Shown here: positions 1 through 11,405 of the stretch, piece after piece
Layout: each line of letters opens with the position of its first letter
Numbering within the stretch: the stretch's first letter is position 1
Source: Rehmannia glutinosa
Taxonomy: Eukaryota > Streptophyta > Magnoliopsida > Lamiales > Orobanchaceae
Length of the DNA: 64,000 bases
Assembly (NCBI GenBank): GCA_016081115.2
Contig: CM071924.1
Coordinates: forward strand, 95,804,616 to 95,868,615
Direction of reading: 5' to 3'
Notes under the pieces: generated by a model
What the model was told of the DNA's origin: nothing
The model's database searches: none
The model's input: the letters and a program-made list of their open reading frames with translations, nothing else
Program-made: the position numbers and the translations under genes

Positions 1-19
1 TTCCAATTTCTTAAAGCGA

Positions 20-571
20 TAATTACACAAAAACCCCTGAGATTTTGGCTAATTACAAAAAAATCCAAAGATATTTCAAAATTATAAAAAGGGATAATTA
101 CAAAAAAGCCCCTGAGGTTCGGGCTAATTATAAAAAACCGCAATGATTTTTGAAAATTACAAAAAACCCATTGAGGTTTGATTTCGTCTAACATTTTCCC
201 CTTCAGAAGCCAAAAACATTTAAAAAAAACCCGTTGACATCTAAAAAAATATTACATTTAACCCCTTAAATTTAAAACAAAATCAAACTTGAAGGACGTT
301 TTTGTAATTTCGAAACATCTCTGGGTTTTTTTGTAATTAGCCCAAACCTCAGGGGGTGTTTTTGTAATTATCCCTTATAAAAAACCCATCAGGTTTGATT
401 ATAGATTATGTCTTAATAACTATTGGGGGATTTTGAAATGCTTTTTATGTTTATGAAGGGGTGAATCTAAGACAGAGTCAACCTCAAGGTTTTTTTTTTC
501 AATTTTGAAAAATCTCTGGGCTTTTTTGTAATTAGCTCGAACCTCAGGGGTTCTATTTGTAATTATCCCTA
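20..571. mobile_element. Foldback MITE (GGGATAATTAC family), outer copy split by an inner copy
   Basis: The outer copy begins around 20 (gataattacacaaaaacccc) and ends at about 571 (gtaattatccct). Its left arm is interrupted at 91 by a second copy of the same family and resumes at 375. It lies just 3' (minus strand) of the last visible exon of the VAN3-binding-like gene, so it is probably intronic. Confidence 0.7.
91..374. mobile_element. Foldback MITE, inner copy with perfect 9-bp TSD
   Basis: A 284-bp unit from GGGATAATTAC to GTAATTATCCC. The two halves are inverted complements. The 9-bp duplication TTATAAAAA is at 82-90 and 375-383. Removing the unit plus one duplication restores the continuous sequence of the outer copy. 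Long inverted repeats and 9-bp duplications fit a Mutator-derived MITE. Confidence 0.85.
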
Positions 572-622
572 TCTTAAATGATCATATTGTTGTACATTAA
601 ATGTTAAAAGCAAGTGATTTAC

Positions 623-3600
623 TTTTATTTTTCTTGGTGATGGTATTCCCTACATGTTTGCTCTTCATCTTCAACATTACCTGCACAACATCAACAACAT
701 TCTTGAAACCCGAAAAGCAAAAATATTTTGCCTGCCAATAAAAATTGATAGAACTTACATTTCCACTCCGATGAATATAAACAGAGACAATCTTCCAGTG
801 AAGATCACCTGCATCGTTTAAGTTTTGCATCAAAACATATATATTTCAGTGTTAATTGCAAAAGGTACCCCTATAATTTAGCCTAATTACAAAATATCCA
901 GTTATCTTTCAAAAATTTAGCCTAATTTAAAGGAAATGTTTGAAATTGGGGAAGATAACTGAACTTTAGGTAATCATGCTAAAATATTCATGGTGAAACC
1001 CTTGCCAATCGAACTACTGAGAAAGGGGAATACCTGTACGAGTTCTTTTGAGAAGTTCACTACCTCGAGCAAGCATTTCCTGATTACAAGCAGCCAAAAA
1101 ATTCTCCTCAGGAACTAATTCTTCGACATAGCTGCCAGAACTATTGCTGCTGCTGTTATTTCCAGTCCCTAAACTTGTCCCCTTTTCGATCGGAATAGCT
1201 GCTGCAACATTCCACACTTCTTTCAGCGCTCTCGCTTTCAACGTCGCCACGCCTCGCAAAGCTTAATTAATAAAAACACGAACAAAATTTAAATCTCAGT
1301 TTCTATGATCGGATCGATCGAATTCATCGTTTTTTTTTGCTAGATCTGAGATCTAATTCACCTGTGGCGGCAGCAGCGGTGAGAGTCGATATATCGCCGT
1401 GAGATCTGACGCTGACGGCGGAGCTAATGGCGGACATGAGGTGGTCGCGATCGGCTCCCATAGTCTCCGCCGCCTCGACGCACTGCGCCGCCACTAGTGT
1501 GGCGGCTGAAGCCACCGCCATGTCGGTTTTCGCCATTTGTTCGTCTTTTCCCTTTGAAGATGCCGCCGCTGTTGCTGCTGCTATTGCGGCGATGGCTGCG
1601 GCCACTCCGGCGACGGAAACCGCCGCGTGTAGCTGCGCGTTTTGGGTTCTGGTTTCTTCTTTCTTCTTCTCTCTACGTTCCTTCAACCACCTTCCCACCG
1701 TCTTTCCGCCCGGCGTGCTAGGGCCAACGGCGCCGCCATTAAAGCCGGCGCGAGGGGTGCCGGTGAATAGGGGTTGCAGAGTATTGTTTGCACGTAAATA
1801 CTGAAATATGAATTTATCCGGTCAACGAGAATTAAATTGAAGGTATAATTCCTCAAAAAAAAAATGAAGGTATAATTACAAATTTGTGATTCAATTTAAT
1901 TTAAAAAAATAACACTAGCTATTTTCTAAAATTACAAAAACTCTCTTATATGTATTTTTATTGTTAGGCAAATACAAGCCTCATTGACGTGTTTGTAATG
2001 GGAATTTTTGTAATTAGACAATTATTATTTCTTAATCAAACTAAATTTCAGGATAGTTTTTCGGGTTTTTTAACATAAAATTGTGATTTCCAAAAAATGT
2101 TACACATTTGGGGTGAATTTTGAGGTTTTTAAAAATTTAAAGTGAGTCGTTAATCGAATTCACGACTCAAGATGAGTCGTTAACTCAATTAACGACCGCA
2201 AGTTTTTCATATAGATAATTACAAAAACACTCTTGAGGTCTGACCTAATTGAAAAAATAGATATTTTTAAAAATTACAAAAAACACTTAAAAGTTTGATT
2301 TGTATTAAGTTTGAGGGGGTAACTGCAATAAATCTGGAGGTTTTAGAAATATTTTCTTCCTTACGAAAATGTCAAAATGTAAGACGTAATTAAAACCTCA
2401 ATGGGAGTCTTATAATTTTCAAAAATGTCTAGATGTTTTTTGTAATTAGTCCGAACATCAAGATATATTTTGTAATTATCCCTTTTTTTAATTCTCTCTT
2501 ACATTGAATAAGCATGAATTAATACTAATACAATTTCAAGAACTAGGGTGAAAAAATTGTTCAGTGGGTAAAAGATGAAAAGTGAAAATTCACTAAAGAG
2601 GAAAAAGTTGGAAAAGATTGATTTGAATGAGGTCAGTTGCTGCTTATACTATATATGGTTCTTAGTGTAGTAAATGTTAGAGTGGGATATATCAAACTAA
2701 GATGAAAATGGTGAAACATGAGTGAAAAGAGTAAATGGACAAGTCTGTTAAAATGGCATGGGTAGTAAGACAAAATTCAGGCAAATCTATGACAGTAGGA
2801 GGAAAATCAATTTGGGCCACTTATGCACTCAACCTGCTGTTTCTTGAGAAATTAAAAAGAAATCTGTGTTTATACATCATATGGTCAAATAAGAGTAGAA
2901 CAGTTAAATGGGTCGGATCGGCCCGGTGCTGGTATGTTGGATTAGAGAGAAAAATCGAGTCCAATCATCTATGCCTGAAATTTCATCGAACCACCATTTT
3001 TGGGGCGCCCAACCTGGTCCATGCTTCGAAAATATGTGTAAAATAGGTCGACTGGGTAGGCCCGACTTTTGGTCCAAATGGGTTGGGCAAAATATGTTTA
3101 ATTCCTTTCGAGTCTATGAAATGGCAACTCAATCTGGCCTTTTCATCAAGCTGACCGGTCTAGCCCTCAATCCGGGTTGGTTTTGACTAATCTAAATATG
3201 GGTGTAAACGAATTGAGTAGAGCCGAATAATTTTTATCGAGCTTCGAAAATAGTTTTTGTGTTTGGTTTAGTTGTTAATCGAATCGAGTTTGAACAAGTT
3301 TCAGTCAAGTCGAACACGAATCGAACTCGAGTAACTTGATATTTTTATGCATATTTTTTTTAACTAATCTACTCAAGCTCGAGCCGAACTTTATTTTTAT
3401 CAAACGAGAAAATATGTTCAAGTTTTGGTTCGTTATGTTATTGAACCAAAGTCAAACGAACTTTATACGATCTATCTCAAGTCGACTATCGAATAATTTG
3501 GTAAAATTTTCACCCTACCACTAAATAAGATTGTCAAATATGGAAGAAAGTACAACATTTCAAATATCTGTTCCTATTAAGCTATTGTAAGTATAGAATT

Positions 3601-6031
3601 CTTAAAAGACCCACCACAAATCTGAGGGAAATGATCCCCACCTTTGTTTTTAGGCAAAAATGTGTGCTTGAATACTCAAATGGCTTTATTTTTCCTTTAG
3701 TTAAATGCTATAAATGATCTTTTTATCTTTATCCTCTTTATTGTTTTTCAATTTTATACTATCTTTAATTGGTGGAATAAAGTAAAACACTACTGTTTTA
3801 AGATATCCTGTTTTGCATGTGAAACTACTAAACTAGAGCTGAAAAACCTAGTGTATATTTGCGAGCGCTTAATAAAGTCAAAAAAGGAGCGTTCTGGGAC
3901 GGCTAAAGCATTTTTTGTAAAGAAGACAAAAGTTAATATCGAGAGTGAGAAAAGCGTTCTTTGCTCTTCACTTTTTATGCAAAATAATTTGTGAAAGCTG
4001 AAATAATTGTCTCAATACTGTTTTAATCACTGTCTAACAAAGACCCCATCATTGACTAATCATCAGTTTCAACTTCTACAGCTTATAGATACCTTTTATT
4101 TATAAACCCGAGAAAAAAGAAAAACATAGATAAAAAAAATAAGCAATAATTACAAAACTACCCCTAATATTTTGCCTAATTAATAAAAAAATAACTAAAT
4201 AAATGAAAATATTGATATTGACCATAAACTATTGATATAATTCATATAGCTGACTCCACCACTGGTTTATAATTCATATAAACTATTGATAAAAAAACAT
4301 AAATTTAGTTATAATTGTATTATTTTTCTTGGTTTCCTATCTGATCCACTTAATTGTCGTGTATTAGTCCACCATATTAGAGTCTTTTGTAATTTTCCAA
4401 ACATTCCCCCCAAAGTTTTCCAAAATTTTTAATAGTTAAAAAGAATGACTTAATTTACTATTGGCCCCAAAAATATATAAAAACTTCAAATAGTTGTCTT
4501 TTACAAATAAAAAAAATCTTTAACAATATAAGTATGTGAATATTTTTTTCTCAAAATTTTAATTTACCAAAACCCGAAATCCTACATCTGTCACTGGTCT
4601 TCTGGCTCCGCCAGTACACCTCACATAGTTATGGGATAAGACTTAGTTTATTGTTCGAAATTTAAAAAGCAACATTTGTTTCTCTATTAGAAATTGCACT
4701 CTTAATAAGTATATCCGTAACATTTTAATTTGGTATTTTTAATTTTAAAAGATAAGTGGATTCTTTTGCAATTACACAAAAATTCAAGGTAGCTTTTGTA
4801 ATAAAAAAAAGAAGAAGCATTTCTCCTAGCAAAACAGGGGGTGTTAACAACATCTAACTTCAAAATGAAAACCAAAATAAATCACATTTATGCTATAATA
4901 AAATGTAATTTTTCTTTAAAGGCAAAAAAAAAAAAAAAAACATACCTTAACAACATCTTCATACTCATCACAAGGAGAAATTGGAGGGCTCTCAGTTTCT
5001 TCAGTTAGGCAACCATTCAAAGGCCCACTACTATGAGAAAGCCTTCCAGATGTCAATGGTGATATTTCCTACATTTTCCACACAAACATTTAATATACAC
5101 AAAAATCAGGAATACAAAAGTAAAACAAAATAAAGGGATAATTACAAAAACACCCCTGAGTTTTGAGTTAATTACAAAAAAACCGGGATATTTTTGAAAA
5201 TTACAAAAAACCCCATTCTATCTTACATTTTTCCATCATAAGAGAAAAATATTTCACAAAACTCCTCGACATTTGTAGAAATATTGTAGTTACACCCTTA
5301 AATTTAGAGGCGGCACTGACCCGACACGATAACCGGACACGAACCCGACTCAAAGTTACTGAGAGAAACCCGAACACGAACACGAGAAACCCGAACACGA
5401 ACACGAGAAACCCGAACCCGAACCCGACACGATGTTACCAATTTGTCTAAAATGTAGTAATTTTAATTTTCATTAGCTTTCGATGTATTTTAAGCATAAC
5501 CCGAAATCAACCCAAAAACAAACACGAACTCGACCTGATGACCCGAATTGCCACCCCTACTTAAATTTAAGACAAAATGAAACTTGAAGGGGTTTTTTGA
5601 ACATGTCTGGGTTTTTTTTGTAATTAACCCAAACATCAGGGGTGTTTTTGTAATTATCCCTAAAATAAATCCATTTATTTCTCAAAAAAACTTACGGACT
5701 GAGACATAATACGCTCGAGAATCAGCTGAGAAGTCGCGGAAGAAGCAAAAGAAAACGTGTTTCCAGAAAGCTTAGCAGAGTCGTCTTCTTCTCCGGCGGT
5801 ATTTTCAGGTATTGTCGCTGCTGCATTTGTGACGACGTTAACAGCTGGGCTGGATTTTGGAGGATTTGTATTTGTTGGGGTTAATGCTTTGGACACTTGA
5901 AGGGCCGATGCGCTCCATGATCTTGAAAGAAACTCCATGGGCCCTCTTGGGCTTTCCGGCAACTGGATTTCTCCGTTCGGGCCCTTCTCGGCCCACAATA
6001 TGTCCATTCTGCTAGTGCTGTTGTTGTACAT
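623..6031 (-). CDS. VAN3-binding/FORKED-like protein (DUF828 + PH-like), 3' end outside window
   Basis: Plant-specific protein of the auxin canalisation family. Relatives (FKD1/VAN3-binding protein and FORKED-like) bind the ARF-GAP VAN3 at the trans-Golgi/endosome and help position PIN carriers during vein formation. Coding exons on the minus strand are 6031 or 6007-5696, 5068-4946, 1800-1362, 1261-1034, 808-759 and 680-623; all junctions have GT/AG and phases join without a break. Exon 1 holds the family motifs PMEFLSRSWSASALQVSKAL and FSFASSATSQLILERIMSQS. Exon 3 holds VGRWLKERREKKKEE and an alanine-rich stretch. Exons 5-6 begin the PH-like domain (DLHWKIVSVYIHRSGN, VMLKMKSKHVGNTITKKNK). 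The remaining PH part lies beyond position 1. The ATG at 6142 is unlikely because a TATAAAA lies downstream of it at 6104-6098; the starts at 6031 and 6007 are both possible. Intron 2 is 3.1 kb, swollen by MITEs. Family assignment is firm; which paralogue is not known. Confidence 0.9.
1835..2490. repeat. Foldback MITE remnants in intron 2
   Basis: Degenerate pieces of the GGGATAATTAC family (aattacaaaaac...cttgaggt and the inverted counterpart) occur at about 1835-2010 and 2205-2490. Between them lies AT-rich sequence with no coding signal. Confidence 0.55.
3190..3510. repeat. Dispersed repeat rich in cgagctcgaa / gttcgaactcg motifs
   Basis: Begins ggtgtaaacgaattgag and contains repeated TCGAG/CGAAC motifs. 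A second, opposite-orientation relative is at about 12860-13290, ending gtttacacccctaaacg. This resembles a MITE-type repeat widespread in plants. The stretch 2510-3190 before it has short open frames but no recognisable protein. Confidence 0.5.
5132..5660. mobile_element. Foldback MITE in intron 1 with a nested MITE
   Basis: The outer element runs gggataattac (about 5135) to gtaattatccc (5660), with near-matching 9-bp flanks (caaaataaa / taaaataaa). The sequence at about 5308-5560 (ggcggcactgacccgacacg ... gccacccctac) is a different element inserted into it; ttaaattta occurs on both sides of the insert. The whole nest lies inside intron 1 of the VAN3-binding-like gene. Confidence 0.7.
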
Positions 6032-6097
6032 GCTGGACAGTTTTAATTTGGTGTTGCTTTTTGGAAAATGTTTTGCATGAGAATTTGTGTGCGTGGG

Positions 6098-6104
6098 TTT
6101 TATA
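6098..6104 (-). promoter_or_regulatory. TATA box of the VAN3-binding-like gene
   Basis: TATAAAA on the minus strand, about 70 bases upstream of the ATG at 6031. It implies transcription starts near 6070 and excludes the in-frame ATG at 6142 as start. This is inferred from sequence only. Confidence 0.5.
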
Positions 6105-6404
6105 GAGTAAGGGGGAAGTGGATTTGATTTGAGGGGTGACAATTCGGGTTGGTGGAGTCGTCTTTCAACTGTTCAACTTTGGGTCGACATGTTGAAAATA
6201 TATCAAAAATTAGGTAAATATAATATACCTATGTTTTAAGACAAACGGTAACATTATCGAGCCAGAAAATCAAGACTAGGGGCGCAAGGTTTATTTTTCT
6301 GAAGCTAATTGATATAAATAGGTAGTTTTTATTTTTCAGGGGGCAAATTTATAAAATTTAGTAAATTTATATATAAAAAATTATTTCCCTTCGTATTCTG
6401 ACAC

Positions 6405-6990
6405 ATGTATTACAGGTCTGACACGAACTCGAACCCGACCCGTTTAATTATTCGTGTCAAGATACATGACACGAACACGACCCGTTTATGACACGAGTAA
6501 CCCGATACGACATTAAAACCTATATAATTTAAAGTTGACACGAAAAAAAAAGAGAAAAAATTGAAATTACAAATAAGAAATTCACTAAATATTAAAAAAT
6601 ATTAAATAGTGCATTTAATATTTTTTTCATCATCATATAACCAACTAAAACATCACAAAATTTTTCCTCAAAAAAAAAAAATCATCACAAAATATTAAAA
6701 TAATATGTCACTATAAAATTATATGGGTTACATAGGTCAATCGTGTCGACACGTGGGTCGACTTGACATGATCTATTTATTTTCCGTGTTACCGTGTCCA
6801 ATCCGATTTTGACTCAAACCTCATTAAAGGTTGTCTTGACTCTTAAATTAAATGATTAGATTAGGTAATCGTGTCACAAATTGACGTCCTAGGAAATATC
6901 ATGTCACATTTGTGTTAGTGGGGTTTAGGTTCGAGTTTTTCGTGTTCGGGTTTGAGTTTTTTTAAATAATTTTGTTTCGGGTTATGATGT
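6405..6990. repeat. MITE-like repeat with gacacgaacccgacc ends
   Basis: An AT-rich core is flanked by GC-richer arms full of gacacgaa/cccgacc motifs on the left and cgtgtc/gggtt motifs on the right. A relative in opposite orientation is at about 56165-56575, sharing the core (e.g. the stretch around 6625-6660, rc at 56350-56380), and a short one is nested at 5308-5560. Confidence 0.6.
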
Positions 6991-7843
6991 AGATTGCAAC
7001 CACTAGTCATTTGAATGGGGTTTAATTAGGGCCTAGTGAGTGATTGGGCCCACAGCCCGGCCCACTTGGTCAATAGACTTGTTGGATTTTGGTAGTGCAG
7101 TCAATGGGGCCTCAGTCTGTTCAAACTTTAAAGTACTGCTAGTTTTTCCTTTTAGGAAAGGTGCAGATTTAGGTGCAGTTGAGTTGCCTACGGTTTCTTC
7201 CGGTTCCAGCTTCATTTGTGTTGTACGTTGAGGGAGGAACACGGTTTAAGCTCAGGGTACAAGATGGTATATGCAACTGCATGGACTGTACTATAACATT
7301 TTCGTAGGGAAACTTTGTCATGGTAAAGAAGGGAAAGTTAGAAAAGAGAAGTACATTCCTCTTTTTTTTCTTAGTGGCTCTTTTTTTTTTTGATTTTGTT
7401 TTTTCAAGAAAAAAGTGTATGACAACTATTATTAATGAAAACATGTTTCTTTTTATTCTGTTTTCCTCACATTGGGATCCCAAATAGCAAATTTTGATCA
7501 GTTTGTATCTTTTCTTTCTTGTCATCATCTTTTTATCCTTAATAATGCAACAGACTGAAAATCTTGGAATTGAAACCAAATATTTAAAATTGAACTACAA
7601 AAATTATATTTTGCTTAATTGCTTCTCAAAATATTTAGAAATAAACTATAATCATTATTATACATGTGTGTTTATATATAAATCAAAGTTAATTGATATT
7701 CAGATTATTAACTTAATGGATGACAATAATATACATCTTTGATATTAAATACAATGTTACATGATATTTAGATCAACATGAGTCATTTCGATGTTGTACC
7801 ATGTGCAAATTAATCAAGTGTATCATCCCCTATCGTAAAATAT
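6991..7843. other. Intergenic, no supported gene
   Basis: A 69-codon open frame on the minus strand (7033-7242) and overlapping short frames are present. I recognise no domain, no splice structure and no neighbour supporting them. The rest is AT-rich with homopolymer runs. Confidence 0.4.
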
Positions 7844-8041
7844 GCATTGTTCTAAAAATTGCTAGGCGCTAATCGGGCGGCAAATTGGAGCTTAGCGCAT
7901 AGGAGGAGCTGGGCGAGGTTAGACGGGAACTAAACGGGGTTAGTTGGGACTTAATTGAAAAAATAACGTAGGCGGATAAGGGAGGCCTAGTGCCTAGACG
8001 GGGACTAATCAGAACTAGGCGAGGATTTTTTGAACAATGTT
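7844..8041. mobile_element. hAT-like MITE (cattgttctaaaa termini)
   Basis: Left end cattgttctaaaaatt and right end tttttgaacaatg are inverted. The interior carries ctaggcg/ggcgag motifs. It is the same family as 29548-29723, where a perfect 8-bp target duplication is visible; here none is seen. Confidence 0.55.
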
Positions 8042-9095
8042 AATTATGTAATTATTATATAATGTCACTTTATTGAATGATGAACTCATCTAAAAGTTTA
8101 AGTTTTTAGAAAAATAAATTATTTAATATTTAAGTACGCATTCGGGGTTGTTGCACCACCAAAATTTTCCAGTTTTTTTTAGTAGTTACTTAATTTACAA
8201 TTGACCCCCACACCCCACCCCAAAATTACATAAAACCTTTAAATAGTTGTAATTTACATCAGAAAAAAGTCATTAATTATTGTTAGTATGTGAATATTTT
8301 TCTCATAATTTAAATTTATACTCGGCCCGATCTTTCGTCCCCCAAAACCGGAATCTTACGTCTACTATTGTAAGTACGTGAAACGTTTTAATGGGTGGTA
8401 GTGGATTCGAATTCAGGATCTCTTATTTGGTCTGGCAATGATACCATATTGAATGACCACCTCATCCAAAAACTTAAACTGTTAGAGATAAAAACCATTT
8501 AATATTCAAAGTACTCAAACACACTTGATATACTAAAACACCAAATGAGATATTGTAAGGAAAAAAAATCGGCCAAAACATGTATCCATCCAGCAAATTA
8601 AACCCATTGAACTACAAAGTTTACATTCTTCATGTTACACCTTTGGATCAACCCACTACTTCCAACTATATTTGGAGACACATAGTAAAATCATGTGTTA
8701 GAGAAGAAGACAAAGGAAAAGACTGCTAGTTGTAAGGTTGTCCCCTTGAATGTCTTAGGTAATGGCAACATCAAAACCCGACCAACGCCCAAAGATCTTC
8801 CCAAGCTAAACACTGTAAAAACTGCCAAACACATATATATATTTATATTGTGTAAACAAGGCGTGCCTGAAAGGCGTCATCATATGCCCTTTTCTGATAT
8901 CAACTTCTCTTCTCCAAACCTGAAAACTCTGTTTCAATAAATTTTATCATATCTGAAAAAACATATATCTCTGTATAAAGCATTTTTGCAGGGGACCATT
9001 ACTATAAACAGACCTTTATTTATTCCCTTTGTCTCACGGCCTCAAATCGTCACCTTATCCCCAGTATTTACAGTTTTTTAGCATTCTAATAAGGG
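8042..9095. other. Intergenic with degenerate repeat pieces
   Basis: Around 8050-8130 and 8385-8500 there are two related stretches (ttgaatgatgaactcatctaaaa and ttgaatgaccacctcatccaaaa), the second preceded by a tRNA-B-box-like ggattcgaattc. A short frame at 8695-8940 has no recognisable homology. No gene is supported. Confidence 0.4.
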
Positions 9096-9099
9096 ATAG

Positions 9100-9392
9100 G
9101 GATAATTATAAAAAGGCCCCTAAGGTTTGGTCTAATTACAAAATAAATATTAAGAGGTTTTTGAAAATTAAAAAAAAAAAACTTGAGATTTGATTGTCTT
9201 AAATTTCAAGGGGGTAACCGTAATATTTTGATAAATGTAAGCGGAGCTTTTGGAATATTTTTTTCGCATATGAAGGGGAAAAATGTAAGACGAATCAAAC
9301 CTAAAGAGAGTTCTTATAATTTCCAAAAATCTCTGATTTTTTTTGTAATTAGCCCAAACTTTTAGGTTTTTCTGTAATTACCCTATCTAAGG
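9100..9392. mobile_element. Foldback MITE copy
   Basis: GGGATAATTATAAAAAGGCCCC at the left and tttctgtaattaccct at the right, with the family's internal motif (aatttcaagggggtaac). More diverged than the other copies; no clean target duplication. Confidence 0.55.
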
Positions 9393-10041
9393 GATAATAC
9401 AAAAACTACAAAAAAACTGAGATTTGATTTTGTCATAAAGGGGGTCTTTGTACAAAATTTATTTAGTACAAGATAAGTCCTTTTTTTTTCTGGCTCATAA
9501 TTAATAATTTTACTTTTTACAATGTGAACGTGCACCATAATACAAAGTAAAAAGTAAAAAATCTGATCTACAGAGATGGAAACTTACGTACTACATCAAT
9601 ATACCTCGTGTTTCACAACTATCCGCATGCATAATTTTTTCAGAAAACTTTTGCATAGATCATCGTCTCAGGCAGCAGTAACTGTCTGAATCATGATTAA
9701 TTTTCAACTTGAACAACTAAAAGGATTTTCCTCTTGAATTCATTTTGAAATATGATCTTTTAATGTGTATGGAGTTACAGATTAATCTTCAACTTGACTC
9801 AAAAAAAATCGAAAGTATGATTGAATACGCTGTTACATTTTCAGCAACATGCTCATAAAATAAAAGAAAACAACCCAATTTGACTTTATTTCATATTGAA
9901 TAGCATACATTAAATAATGCTGGAAATTAAAAACCAGACATAGCCAGAGAGATTCATTAGAACAAACTCATATGAATGCATGGTTGAGTACTGAATATTT
10001 TACCATGACCTGCGTTGTAATTACCACATTAAAATAAAAGA

Positions 10042-10324
10042 GGGATAATTACAAAAACACCCCTGAGGTTTGGGCTATTTACAAAAAAAAAACAGAGTTC
10101 TTTGAAAATTACATAAAAACCCTTGAAGTTTGATTCCGTCTTACATTTTTCCCGATGATTTCAACAACATTTCAAAAAAAAAACCTCAAATTTAAAAAAA
10201 TATTACATTTACCCCCTTTAAATTTAAGATAAAATGAAACTTGAAGGGTTTTTTTGTAATTTTGAAACATCTCTAAGTTTTTTTGTAATTAACCCAAACC
10301 TATGGGGTGTTTTTGTAATTATCC
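10042..10324. mobile_element. Foldback MITE copy with near-perfect 9-bp TSD
   Basis: Runs GGGATAATTACAAAAACACC to GTAATTATCCC. Flanks aataaaaga and aatacaaga differ by one base. It lies downstream of the oxygenase-like gene. Confidence 0.75.
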
Positions 10325-10484
10325 CAATACAAGAAGAAGAATACTGTAATTAGGCTATCTTCACAGGAATTTTTCAACTAAAAAGGTAAAGATATGTGCT
10401 AGCTTGCCTTGTTCTTATCTTCACAAGAACCTCATTCATCAAACCAAGCACAGTGGGGGAATAAAAGAAAAAAAGAGCAATACC

Positions 10485-10929
10485 TGTTGGAAAAATCCAA
10501 CATTTGACTAGCATATGTTAAATTAAATGTGCATAGTTGTCTTACGATAATCCAATTAAAGTGTTCCACTACAGTTTTAATTTTGGATAAAAAGGGTACA
10601 TGTCATGGAATTAAATGTGTAGATGCCATAAAGAGATTTTCAATTTATTGAGGGACCAAATTGAAAATCAAGGAAACCTTATTTGGAAATCGGTATTCCT
10701 TCTACGGAAGGCTCTGCGGAAAACCCAAAGGAACCAATTGTTTGGAAGATCCATACCACATCAAATCAGAAAACAACTATGGATTCAGCTACGCTTCCGT
10801 AGGTACCTTCCGTATTTCAGATTATGTCTTCCTATTCTTAGAATATCATGGTAGAGATGTTATGGAGCATGCTTGTTTGTCAATCTTCTTGTAATAAAGC
10901 ATGCTATTTCATGATTATGGTTTTCTACA
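10485..10929. mobile_element. Solo LTR with 5-bp TSD ATACC
   Basis: A 445-bp unit starts TGTTGGAAAAATCCAACA and ends ctaca. The direct duplication ATACC is at 10480-10484 and 10930-10934. TG...CA ends plus a 5-bp duplication are the hallmark of an LTR left after recombination between two LTRs. No internal retrotransposon domains are adjacent. The short overlapping open frames at 10615-10894 lie inside the LTR and are not genes. Confidence 0.7.
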
Positions 10930-11405
10930 ATACCCCTTTCAGTACAATCATAGATCAATAAACGAAATTGACGAAATAATTCTACATAAAGTAATTAAAG
11001 GTTAATCATTTTCACTTTCAGACATTTTCTTGTCTAATTATAGTCTTAGCATCTTGCTCTGTCCATCATACATTTCAGTATTTTGCCAGGCAGCTTTCTT
11101 TTATTTTGTTTCGTTCTCTCTGTTTTTTTTTGGTTCAGTCGCTATTTTGGTATCAATGACTAACAGGATTGGATCAAAGTCTAGGGGTGCATTAGCATTA
11201 AGCTGGAAATTTTAATTTTAATGTAGCTACTGGCAATGTGAACTTCTTGTAGACAAAAATTAAATAAAGTGGTCAAAACACTTGAGAGGTAGTAAAAAAT
11301 GAACTGATCATTATCCTTTTTCTCATAAAACATAATTTCTTACCTAGTATTGACTGATAAGAATAGACTAAATTACATTTGAAAGGCCTAGAACAATACC
11401 TTATC

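Noticed and set aside
1427..1804. Alanine-rich plus-strand frame
   Set aside because: It is the antisense shadow of exon 3 of the VAN3-binding-like gene, which has family motifs and matching splice sites on the minus strand.
7033..7242. 69-codon minus-strand frame upstream of the VAN3-binding-like gene
   Set aside because: No recognisable domain, no splice partners, and its position upstream of the TATA box does not fit an exon of that gene.
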